Positions 56,348-63,475 of a stretch of 64,000 nucleotides of DNA are shown here, one piece after another. Under the pieces are notes generated by a model. It did no database searches. It saw only the letters and a list, made by a program, of their open reading frames with translations, and was not told the origin of the DNA. The DNA lies in contig NZ_JARXIA010000014.1 of the NCBI RefSeq assembly GCF_031127875.1, positions 1-64,000 of the forward strand. The letters are read 5' to 3'. Source of the DNA: Pelagicoccus sp. SDUM812005. GTDB lineage: Bacteria > Verrucomicrobiota > Verrucomicrobiia > Opitutales > Opitutaceae. A program made the position numbers and the translations under genes. The number at the start of each line of letters is the position of its first letter. The stretch's first letter is position 1.

Positions 56348-57181
56348 TTAACTCGACTCCCGTCCCATGCGTTTCTTGGAGAGTATTCGGAACCCGATGA
56401 GTGCGAATGCTCCCAGAAATCCGATGTATTGAGTGGAATCAGGCACTTGCTCGACGGATATGCGCGCGATCTGGTCGCCTGCGAACAGATTGCTCGACAG
56501 GTTCGTTCCGGTGGCAAGGGGCCTACCGGAGAAGTTGTCCAGTCCCTCTTGGCCTAGGAGGGAAATAGAGCTGTTAATTGTATCGGTGCTGAAGCCCCCG
56601 AGCGCAGAAAGCGGAGCACCGAGGAAATCGTTTTCCTCCGTTCCAGCGTCCCATATGTCGGAACCGAACAGGTTGATTTCGAATCCATCCTGGAACTCCC
56701 CGAAAATATCGAAGAGTTCGAATTGGCTTGGCGACGGGTTGCCGAAAAAAATGTCGTTCGAGGGAACCAGCATCATGGCAAAACTCAGGTATCGATTGAG
56801 GGACGAATCCAGGTCGATCGTGAAAGATTGGGATTCGCCCGGCGCGAACAGGACGCCTGGCGGAGCGCCGCTTCCATCCTGAAAGAGGACGTGTGACTTG
56901 CTGCCGGAAACCTCAGAGATATTGGATACGAGGCCACTTGGATCTCCTGTTTCGGCGAGCGCTTCGATGCTGTCGGGGGCAGAAAGGCCTGCATCGAACG
57001 TATCGTAAGACCCGTCGTGGAATCCGAAAAACACGGGCGTGAACCAGAGCCCGTCGGGCTGGCTCACGTTCTCGACGTGTACTCTTACCGTTATGGCATG
57101 AGCGCTGATTCCGACCAATGTGATTGCGATAGTGAAGCCGCGGGTAGCGGCACGCTTAAGATAGTTTAACTGTGTATTCAT
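56348..57181 (-). CDS. Spondin-domain protein with VPDSG-type C-terminal sorting signal
   Basis: The 277-residue protein has an N-terminal signal (to about residue 29) and a spondin-like domain opening VRVHVENVSQPDGLWFTPVF, followed by FHDGSYDTFDAG. It ends in the tripartite sorting tail seen in Verrucomicrobia: VPDS, a hydrophobic helix (YIGFLGAFALIGFRIL) and a basic SKKR cluster. It should be processed and anchored or released by an exosortase-type system that is not in the window. Its part in the cassette is unknown. Confidence 0.85.
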   Translation of the reverse strand: MNTQLNYLKRAATRGFTIAITLVGISAHAITVRVHVENVSQPDGLWFTPVFFGFHDGSYDTFDAGLSAPDSIEALAETGDPSGLVSNISEVSGSKSHVLFQDGSGAPPGVLFAPGESQSFTIDLDSSLNRYLSFAMMLVPSNDIFFGNPSPSQFELFDIFGEFQDGFEINLFGSDIWDAGTEENDFLGAPLSALGGFSTDTINSSISLLGQEGLDNFSGRPLATGTNLSSNLFAGDQIARISVEQVPDSTQYIGFLGAFALIGFRILSKKRMGRESS

Positions 57182-57335
57182 TATTACATTTATGAGATGA
57201 GTTGTTTCGACCGATCTATGTAGGAGAGCATTTTTGCCCGGCGCCGCCTTTCCATACGGATAAGGAGTCTCGTCGGCTCAAATAAAAACAAAAAAGTTTT
57301 AACCGGAGCATTTGCGCCCCGTCCAATGAAAGAAG

Positions 57336-57394
57336 AAGGCTGTTATGCAGCCTTTTGGAGACTGATACGTTCTGTAGTGCATCTAAAACTACAG
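57336..57394 (+). promoter_or_regulatory. Two consecutive hairpins before the 57400 gene
   Basis: aaggctg with cagcctt (57336-57354) is a 7-bp stem followed by TTGG, and ctgtagt with actacag (57372-57394) is a 7-bp stem that ends six bases before the ATG. The second could control translation. No known riboswitch is recognised. Confidence 0.35.
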
Positions 57395-57399
57395 TACAA

Positions 57400-57729
57400 A
57401 TGAAGAAGAGAACTATAATCTATTTGGCCCTAGCTATAGCAGCAGGACATGGTAATTTATTCGCGGAGCAATACTCTACGAAGCTATCCAGAGGACCGAA
57501 GTTAACTGAAGGAAACACCGCGAGCGATGCGCTCCCTCGTTATTCAGGTTCGCCAGCGTATGCCCGTCAGTACTCGGAGATAGTAGCGAAGGGCAAGGGG
57601 CGTCAGCCTTACAAGGCCGTCGAGGACAACCGAATACCCAGAGGCGGCCCACTTCGAAAGGAACGGCATCTGGCACGAACGAACGGAAGCAGCGGGAATC
57701 CAAAAGCGCGCTCCCTTTGGATGCGCTAG
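57400..57729 (+). CDS. Small secreted hypothetical protein
   Basis: The 109-residue product has a signal peptide (about 1-21, TIIYLALAIAAGHGNLFAEQ) and a basic, Gly/Arg/Ser-rich mature part without cysteine or recognisable fold. It lies 17 bp upstream of the azoreductase gene in the same direction. Confidence 0.55.
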   Translation: MKKRTIIYLALAIAAGHGNLFAEQYSTKLSRGPKLTEGNTASDALPRYSGSPAYARQYSEIVAKGKGRQPYKAVEDNRIPRGGPLRKERHLARTNGSSGNPKARSLWMR

Positions 57730-57746
57730 AACCCGTTTAAACAATT

Positions 57747-58415
57747 ATGAAACAGACATTACTTGTAATAAATGCTAGCGCACGATCGACTCGTTCGCTC
57801 TCTCGCCGGCTAACTCAGCGTTTTACTGACGCTTGGCTTTCGCGACTACCGAATAGCAAAATTATTCATCGTGATCTAGCGGCGAGTCCTCCACCTCACG
57901 TAACTGAGGATTGGATTGCAGCTGTCTTTACGGCGCCCGAAGAGCGAACGGACGAGATGAAGCGAATCCTGGCATGGTCCGACGAGGCGATTGCTCAGTT
58001 AGATGCGGCTGGCATAATAGTTATCGGTGTCCCGATGTATAATTATGGTATGCCGAGTTCCCTGAAAGCATGGTTCGACCAAGTTATTCGCGTTGGCAAG
58101 ACTTTCACTTTCGATCTAGCGAGAGGAGACTATCCTTTGGAGCCGATCATGAGCGGGAAGAAGCTCGTCGTTTTAAGCTCGCGTGGAGAGTTCGGTTTTG
58201 GGCCGGGAGGAATCCGAGAGAAAGTGAATCATTTAGATCCGCACATCGCAACCTGCGCTCACTACATCGGAGTTTCAAGCGATGATATTCAAACGATTTC
58301 CATTGAATATCAGGAATTTGGTGACGAAAGGCACCGTCAATCTTGCGAGGATGCCGAGAGTCAAATTGATGATCTTGTGTTCGACCTAACGTGTAGTAGT
58401 CAGCATCTACGCTGA
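57747..58415 (+). CDS. FMN-dependent NADH-azoreductase (AzoR family)
   Basis: The 222-residue flavodoxin-fold protein has LVINASARSTRSLSRRL (FMN phosphate loop), VIGVPMYNYGMPSSLKAWFDQ with following VIRVGKTF, and VLSSRGEFG, all typical of AzoR. Such enzymes reduce azo dyes and quinones with NADH and help in electrophile stress. It fits the redox theme of the cassette but is transcribed in the opposite direction, at its right end. Confidence 0.93.
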   Translation: MKQTLLVINASARSTRSLSRRLTQRFTDAWLSRLPNSKIIHRDLAASPPPHVTEDWIAAVFTAPEERTDEMKRILAWSDEAIAQLDAAGIIVIGVPMYNYGMPSSLKAWFDQVIRVGKTFTFDLARGDYPLEPIMSGKKLVVLSSRGEFGFGPGGIREKVNHLDPHIATCAHYIGVSSDDIQTISIEYQEFGDERHRQSCEDAESQIDDLVFDLTCSSQHLR

Positions 58416-58445
58416 CCGATCGTGCTGTCTGCTCATGTAAAGTTG

Positions 58446-58604
58446 TCAGACTGTTTCAAGTACGCGGTCTGCCTGGTTGAGTTGCCCGACCTTTTCGTTC
58501 CAATGTTACTTGCCGTTTTGCCATGCCTGTCATGGCGTTCTGCCGTAAAACACATTTCCTTTGTAGGTGTGAGCGTGATTGTAGCTGTGCACCCATAGGT
58601 CCGG
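58446..58604 (-). pseudogene. IS481-like transposase, 3'-terminal remnant
   Basis: Read on the minus strand the codons give LWVHSYNHAHTYKGNVFYGRTP, a stop, QAWQNGK, a second stop, and HWNEKVGQLNQ. This follows the IS481-type ending YNHERTHQGKxxxGRTP...GK...W.EK, with two in-frame stops. No upstream part is left: the remnant abuts the 33-bp integrase fragment at 58606. It suggests that an insertion sequence took part in the loss of the rest of the second integrase. Confidence 0.55.
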
Positions 58605-58605
58605 G

Positions 58606-58644
58606 TTCTTTTCACTTTCGCCAAAGATCGTGCTCGGGTGTTAG
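58606..58644 (+). pseudogene. Integrase 3' fragment (right copy of the 33-bp direct repeat)
   Basis: Bases 58606-58638 equal 43646-43678. In frame they encode the last residues FSLSPKIVLG, then Cys and a TAG. The remainder of this second integrase is absent. Three bases separate its stop from the stop of the convergent HTH gene, the same spacing seen after the intact integrase. Confidence 0.85.
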
Positions 58645-58647
58645 ACA

Positions 58648-59049
58648 TTAGAAACAGTCCTCAAGGTAATCTTCTATCTCTTTTTTAGAAAAGTACCACT
58701 TGTAGTATTTATCGCGTTTAACCCTTCGTGCCGGAAGGTCGCCCCTTTCAACGCGTCTAATAGCAGTGCGCCGGCTTATCTTTAGTAGCTCGGCGGTTTG
58801 TGTTAGGTCAATTAGGTCTCCATCGGAATTTGGAGACAGTGCTATCGTACTCATTATCCTAATCGCCTCATCCATCTTTTCATGGAGCTCTAGAATCTGC
58901 CTCTGTAAATCGACTAAGTCTAACGGCGGAAGCGGTTGAGAGCCCTCAGGACAGGGATGCTCTTCATTCGCATCGAAACGATCCTCATTGGTGTTAGACG
59001 ACGTTTTGTCGTGTTCAGGGTTTTTGTTATATTCATGCTTGTCTGCCAT
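58648..59049 (-). CDS. Helix-turn-helix DNA-binding protein (excisionase-like)
   Basis: The 133-residue protein has a disordered, acidic first half and a C-terminal MerR/excisionase-type HTH: DLTQTAELLKISRRTAIRRV, then GDLPARRVKRDKYYKWYFSKKE. Such proteins bind attachment sites or control integrase expression. The gene ends next to an integrase fragment; in the left element only its last codons remain. It probably served as recombination directionality factor for the right element. Confidence 0.82.
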   Translation of the reverse strand: MADKHEYNKNPEHDKTSSNTNEDRFDANEEHPCPEGSQPLPPLDLVDLQRQILELHEKMDEAIRIMSTIALSPNSDGDLIDLTQTAELLKISRRTAIRRVERGDLPARRVKRDKYYKWYFSKKEIEDYLEDCF

Positions 59050-59175
59050 GAATATTCTGCTGGAGCTTTAAGGGTTTAGCGGAAGTGGTTGGAGGCATTT
59101 ATTTTGGTTAGTAGAAAATCTCATAACGTGCATTAGCTCGCTGTAGATGGTGTCTAATCGATGCATCTTTTTCTA

Positions 59176-59214
59176 TGAAACCAAAACAACCCTGACGATT
59201 TGCGTCAGGGTTGT
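59176..59214 (-). terminator. Rho-independent terminator of the mobilization genes
   Basis: A perfect 12-bp stem (acaaccctgacg with cgtcagggttgt) with a five-base loop is followed on the minus strand by TTTTGGTTTC. It lies 23 bp after the stop of the gene at 59237. Confidence 0.85.
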
Positions 59215-59236
59215 TGGGATAGGTTAAAAGTTTTAG

Positions 59237-59455
59237 TTACGATGCATCTTGGCCTGAGCCAAAAAGAATCGAGAGGGTTTTATGTATCTCTCTCAATTGC
59301 TCCGTATCGTGATTTTGGATCTGGTCCAACTCGCCATCGATGAGTGCTTGAGCAAATCCAGCGAGGCTTTCGAGCTTCTCGTAGGCGATCTGCTTTTTGA
59401 CCTTTCGAATCTGACTATTCAGTTCCTTTAGCTTTTTATCTGGGTCTTTTTTCAT
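59237..59455 (-). CDS. Small coiled-coil protein of the mobile element
   Basis: The 72-residue product is mostly charged helix (KKLKELNSQIRKVKKQIAYE) with no known motif. It follows another small gene by one base and the relaxase gene upstream, so all three form one operon. It may be an accessory mobilization protein. Confidence 0.65.
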   Translation of the reverse strand: MKKDPDKKLKELNSQIRKVKKQIAYEKLESLAGFAQALIDGELDQIQNHDTEQLREIHKTLSILFGSGQDAS

Positions 59456-59456
59456 G

Positions 59457-59693
59457 TTATTTCTTTGTTTTGTATTGTCGTGCTACGTTTTCGTAGTACC
59501 AAAAGATTTGGTTGATGCAGTGGTAAGTAGTCGATTCGGGTTGCGTCATAATTTCGTGGAGGAACTTGATCCGCTTCCGCATTAGTCGCCGTGATGCGAT
59601 GTAGGCAGACTGGTCGATTTTGGCCTTAAGTTGCGATCGCTGCTCTTCTAAATTCTTCTCTCGCTCCTCAAGGGTTTTTAGGTCATTGGTCAT
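59457..59693 (-). CDS. Small helical protein of the mobile element
   Basis: The 78-residue product begins with a coiled coil (LKTLEEREKNLEEQRSQLKA) and is basic in its second half. No family is recognised. It lies 20 bp after the relaxase gene in the same operon. Small DNA-binding helpers are common at this position. Confidence 0.65.
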   Translation of the reverse strand: MTNDLKTLEEREKNLEEQRSQLKAKIDQSAYIASRRLMRKRIKFLHEIMTQPESTTYHCINQIFWYYENVARQYKTKK

Positions 59694-59713
59694 AATAGGT
59701 TATATGACGTGAA

Positions 59714-61900
59714 TTACCAAATCTCCAAATCTAGAGGGTTTATAGGCCTATTGCTGGATTGATCCTGTCCATGCTCCTTCTTGGGTATAGAATCAGACAT
59801 GTTATCTTTAGCGGGAGTGAGAAATTCTAGGTCGACTAGCAATTGAGCTTGCTCTCGCAGTTCTTCAAGGAGGCTGATCGCCTCCGAAAACCCTCTATTC
59901 CGTGTTTCTGTGCGTGGATCGGAGAGATGTAGTTCCAAGCGGGAAAGCTCAGCACCGAGTGTTGTCAGCTTCTCGGAAAACTGCTGTTTGATACGCTTTT
60001 GTTTCTTATCAGTGGTGGTTTCGATGTCGCTGACATTAGGTCCATCAAGGGTTTGCATCTTATCCCATCGAATCAACATGACATCGACTGATTGTTTAGT
60101 GTCGTGAATCGCCTTTTGGGCGTCCCGCTCAACCAAAAAGTAGCCTCGAAGGGCCGTGAGATTGTTGAAAGCATGCGAAAGTCCCAGGTGCGCTCTGTTC
60201 AACTCGGTTAAAACGACCTCGGCATCCGTTCGCTTGCTGTAAGTCGAGGGTTTTTCGACTATTGAAGTGGTTTTGGAATTGTCCTGCAGCTCTTCTTCAG
60301 CGATAGCGTCTGGTGATCGTTGTTCGGTTTCTGCAGGAAGGTCTTCCGAGGTCTCAAGTTGGTAACCCGTTCGCAACAGGTCTTTCAGGTCGGCCAAGAG
60401 ATCTAGGGTTTCTACGTTCCTCGCGATGATGTCCCGTCTGCCTTGGACGTCATTATGCAACAATACAGGTGCCAATTTCGCTGCTTCTTTCAGCCTAAGT
60501 CGAATCTGAGTGAGTAGCTTCGATGCTCCTACTTCAGGGTTACCTTTGGAGTTCTGCTCCTCGACATTACCACTTTTGATAGTATCATGGAGGTCCTCAC
60601 AAGTGCCTGAATTTGAAGTCTCGTTGATTGCCTTTTGCAGATTTTCCAAGCGCATACTCGAATCAGCAAAGGTGTCTGCCACAATAGGACTTCCTGGATA
60701 CAAGGTTAGAAGACTGTTGGTTTCCGCTATGGCTGCCCTCAAGTCCTCCAATGCAGATTCAACCCAATTCTGCGAGCGGTCGGTTGAGGTCTTTTTAGAC
60801 TTCAAACGCTTCAGCTTCTTGTTGCCTGAAACCCCGTGACTGAAGATTCTATTTGCGTGTTCGATAGGGATCGGCGGAGTTGTAGAGGTAATCGTGGTTT
60901 TGTCAGTTTCCTCCTCCACGGGTTGGACCGAATGAAAACGACTCGAACTTAGCTGGCCTGGGACAGTCGATAGGGTTTTCTCCGTAGACCTTCCAATTTC
61001 CTCCGACTCAACGGCCCTAACGCTTGGTATCTTCTTTGACTCAAGATCGCTTCGCCCAGGATCGATCTTTGCGATAGTTGCATCAACGCAGAGGGTTCTG
61101 GCTTCCTTGTGCTGCTTGAGTTCGGCGATCTTTTCCCGAATTTCGATCGCATCTAAAACCAGCTCATTGTGCTTACGGATGGTATTGTTGAGTTCGATTC
61201 TAGCTCCCGATTCGAGCCCGTTGCCTTGATGACATTGGCGGCGTAGGTCGAGGCCGCTCTCGCGATAGGAGCGGTGTTCGTATTCTAGGGTTTTGTTTAA
61301 ACCGTGTTTTCCAAGCACGTGATTTAGGACGCGGCTAAGTTCTATTTTCCATTCTTTGAGTTCCATTGCGAAGGTGTTACGGTCCAGCAGTATGTTGAGT
61401 CTCGTACCTGGCTGGACTCCCTGATCGTACTCGTAGTTTGGAACCAAAAGATGAGCGTGAGGGTTTCCTTCCTTGTCGTGAATTGCGACCCAGACGAGAG
61501 TGTTGTACTTGTTTGAAAGGTACTCTGCGAAAGCCCATGTGACTTCTTTTAAGGAGCCATCGATGGTTTGCAGCTCGAGAGGCAGTTCGATCACAAGGTC
61601 TCGACCGAGGCACGAGTCCTTTCTTTTTTCCGATTTTTCGAATTCCTTGAGTGTCTGTTCAAGGGTTGTTCCCTCGGCGAGTTTGCCGACCATGCCAGAG
61701 GCGAGTATTTCGGAGGCTTTTGATTTTAAATAATAGTAGGACCGACCCGTACGGCTGTCCTTCAGATTTTTCGCGAATCGGTAAGCGATGAGCCCTGCAT
61801 AGGATTTACCTCGCGATCGTGTCTGTCGATGGGCCCGTAGGTAGGTTCGCCTTATCGTCTTTCCGTCTATTACGAGTTGTCTGTGTTTTCTTTTCGCCAT
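59714..61900 (-). CDS. MobA/MobL-family relaxase
   Basis: A 728-residue relaxase that should nick the element at oriT and lead a strand into a recipient cell. The N-terminal catalytic part shows YAGLIAYRFAKNLKDSRTGR (family opening), RDLVIELPLELQ and the HUH metal motif in GNPHAHLLVPNY. The C-terminal 450 residues are a long helical, low-similarity region without a recognisable primase or helicase domain. No coupling protein or type IV secretion genes are present, so transfer would need a helper element. Confidence 0.88.
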   Translation of the reverse strand: MAKRKHRQLVIDGKTIRRTYLRAHRQTRSRGKSYAGLIAYRFAKNLKDSRTGRSYYYLKSKASEILASGMVGKLAEGTTLEQTLKEFEKSEKRKDSCLGRDLVIELPLELQTIDGSLKEVTWAFAEYLSNKYNTLVWVAIHDKEGNPHAHLLVPNYEYDQGVQPGTRLNILLDRNTFAMELKEWKIELSRVLNHVLGKHGLNKTLEYEHRSYRESGLDLRRQCHQGNGLESGARIELNNTIRKHNELVLDAIEIREKIAELKQHKEARTLCVDATIAKIDPGRSDLESKKIPSVRAVESEEIGRSTEKTLSTVPGQLSSSRFHSVQPVEEETDKTTITSTTPPIPIEHANRIFSHGVSGNKKLKRLKSKKTSTDRSQNWVESALEDLRAAIAETNSLLTLYPGSPIVADTFADSSMRLENLQKAINETSNSGTCEDLHDTIKSGNVEEQNSKGNPEVGASKLLTQIRLRLKEAAKLAPVLLHNDVQGRRDIIARNVETLDLLADLKDLLRTGYQLETSEDLPAETEQRSPDAIAEEELQDNSKTTSIVEKPSTYSKRTDAEVVLTELNRAHLGLSHAFNNLTALRGYFLVERDAQKAIHDTKQSVDVMLIRWDKMQTLDGPNVSDIETTTDKKQKRIKQQFSEKLTTLGAELSRLELHLSDPRTETRNRGFSEAISLLEELREQAQLLVDLEFLTPAKDNMSDSIPKKEHGQDQSSNRPINPLDLEIW

Positions 61901-61922
61901 GGTTTATTTTTATGGCGGTTTT

Positions 61923-61950
61923 CTGCGGATCTCCAAATTTGGTGTCGCAG
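61923..61950. other. Candidate oriT or relaxase operator
   Basis: A nested palindrome lies 22 bp upstream of the relaxase start: CTGCG and CGCAG enclose the perfect inner palindrome CCAAATTTGG. MOBQ relaxase genes often lie next to their oriT, so this is a reasonable place to look; no nic consensus is recognised. Confidence 0.35.
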
Positions 61951-62007
61951 ACGGTTTTAGTGTAAGAGCGAGTGGTTCCTAGCGATTCCGCGGTGATAGG
62001 GTTTGCG

Positions 62008-62216
62008 CGAGACGAATTGATTCGGGCTGGACGGGGATTTGACCTGATTTCGGATGAAAAATCTGGTCCACTCGGCTACCGAGAGTTCGGATCGCATGTC
62101 GATCGATTGAGGAACTCTCATTTCGGACACTTATCCACTAGCGGAAACCTCGGTTTTTCTAGGATATTTTTGGTTTCCCATCACTACCCAACACTAATTG
62201 CGCAAGGAAAGGATAT
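62008..62216. repeat. Diverged element-end repeat, copy B
   Basis: This is the partner of 43703-43913. Matches include CGAGACGAATTGAT at its start, CGCATGTCGATCGATTGAGG against GCATATTGATCGATGGATAA, and AACACTAATTGCGC followed by AGGAAAGGATAT. It marks the right end of the element that carries the relaxase. Confidence 0.7.
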
Positions 62217-62420
62217 GACCATCAATTCCGATCTCGATTTCGGAGGTACTGTGAGAACAGACCTAGGGCTGTCGGATATACCCAATTGGGAGATTACTCA
62301 ACGCGCGCTCAGACGAAGAGTTGCGGTTGTGATTTGGGGACTTCGAAACTTCTTTTTCGGGGGAGGGATCCCAAGTAGATGAGTATTGTTTTTTTTGAAA
62401 CCGGGAAATAGTGGATTTCT

Positions 62421-63248
62421 TTAATGGGCTTCGATGATTTTTTGCAGCTTAGGGTAACCGTATGCGGCGCCTCCGGTTTGGACGTTGAGGTTGTCCAAAA
62501 TATTGGCTTTGCCTTGACCGTGAGTGTGACCACAAAGCACAGTTAGGGTTTTGTCGGGATTCGTTTCCATGATCTCGAAGAGGACGGCGCCCATGGCGTG
62601 GCTAGTGAAGTGAGGAAGGAAGTCGTCGCCCGATATCTGGCCTTCGTGCCAGCAAGCTTCCTTGAAGGGAGGCACGTGGGTAAGGAAGATGACGCTTTGG
62701 TACTTCTGGAAAGCTTGGGCGAGGGTCGACTTCGCTTCGGCTGCGGCTTGGTCGCCGAGCGCGGCGAGCTTCGCGAATCGTTCCGCTGCGCCGAGTCCTT
62801 TGAGTTCTTCGATCAAGCGGAAGTCGTTTAGCTCGATGGTACTTTTGTCCGTGCTTCCGAGCCTGCCGTCGGCCCAGCCGTCGTGCCCGACGAGGGCGGT
62901 GGTGGGAGTGAGCTCCACCACGCCGCAGCGGGTCAGGTAGCGCATTTTTTTGGAGTCTTCGGAAAGCTGCTGGGCCTCGGCTTTTACGCGGTCGATGGAA
63001 CTGCCGTAGAAGTCGTGGTTTCCGAGCACGAAATAGATCGGCTTGTCGATCAGGTGTTCGAGATCCTCGAGGTAGCCGACGAAGGAGTTCGCGGTTCCGG
63101 TGTCGCCTCCGACGAGTACGATATCCGGCTTTTCGATACGGATGCGTTTGCAGAGCTTTTGAACGCGGTCGAAGGATTTGACGAACTCGAGGTGCAGGTC
63201 GGTGAGCCAAGCGATGCGCTTGGGTTTGGTAGAATTGGGAGAAGTCAT
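62421..63248 (-). CDS. Metallophosphoesterase
   Basis: The 275-residue calcineurin-like phosphoesterase has all five metal motifs: WLTDLHLE, VGGDTG, LGNHDFYG, FLTHVPPF and CGHTHGQG. It should hydrolyse phosphate mono- or diesters in the cytosol. It is the first backbone gene after the island. A related gene follows in the same direction. Confidence 0.92.
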   Translation of the reverse strand: MTSPNSTKPKRIAWLTDLHLEFVKSFDRVQKLCKRIRIEKPDIVLVGGDTGTANSFVGYLEDLEHLIDKPIYFVLGNHDFYGSSIDRVKAEAQQLSEDSKKMRYLTRCGVVELTPTTALVGHDGWADGRLGSTDKSTIELNDFRLIEELKGLGAAERFAKLAALGDQAAAEAKSTLAQAFQKYQSVIFLTHVPPFKEACWHEGQISGDDFLPHFTSHAMGAVLFEIMETNPDKTLTVLCGHTHGQGKANILDNLNVQTGGAAYGYPKLQKIIEAH

Positions 63249-63423
63249 GGTTTGAAGAGTTGCTTAATGCCAGAAGAGCGGTGGAAGGTTCATTTGGTCC
63301 GGCAGACCACTGGATCCGTTGCAGGGGAATCAGATGCTGCCAAAGAAAAAGAGGAAAGTTGGCAAAGGAGAAAAAGAAATTGGGGCGCTCGGCCTCGAGT
63401 GGCCGGGAATTGGATGTTGGAAA

Positions 63424-63462
63424 GAAGGCAGAGTTCTCAGACTCCGCCTTCTGGCGTTTTTT
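63424..63462 (+). terminator. Hairpin with T-run between two metallophosphoesterase genes
   Basis: gaaggc-A-gagt pairs with actc-C-gccttc and is followed on the plus strand by TGGCGTTTTTT. Both neighbouring genes run on the minus strand, where the hairpin has only a short TTT tail. It might work in both directions or end an unseen plus-strand transcript. Confidence 0.5.
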
Positions 63463-63475
63463 AATTAGATACTGG

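Larger units (their letters stand above)
61901..62420. other. Gene-free right end of the island
   Basis: No convincing gene is seen. The stretch holds the candidate oriT at 61923-61950 and repeat copy B at 62008-62216, then AT-richer DNA up to the metallophosphoesterase stop. An open frame across 61972-62382 overlaps the repeat and has no coding character. I could not find a second copy of the tRNA-Gln 3' end here. Confidence 0.45.

Noticed and set aside
61972-62382. Plus-strand open frame of 136 residues at the island right end
   Set aside because: It crosses the 209-bp element-end repeat; the copy at 43703 does not keep the frame, so it is noncoding.
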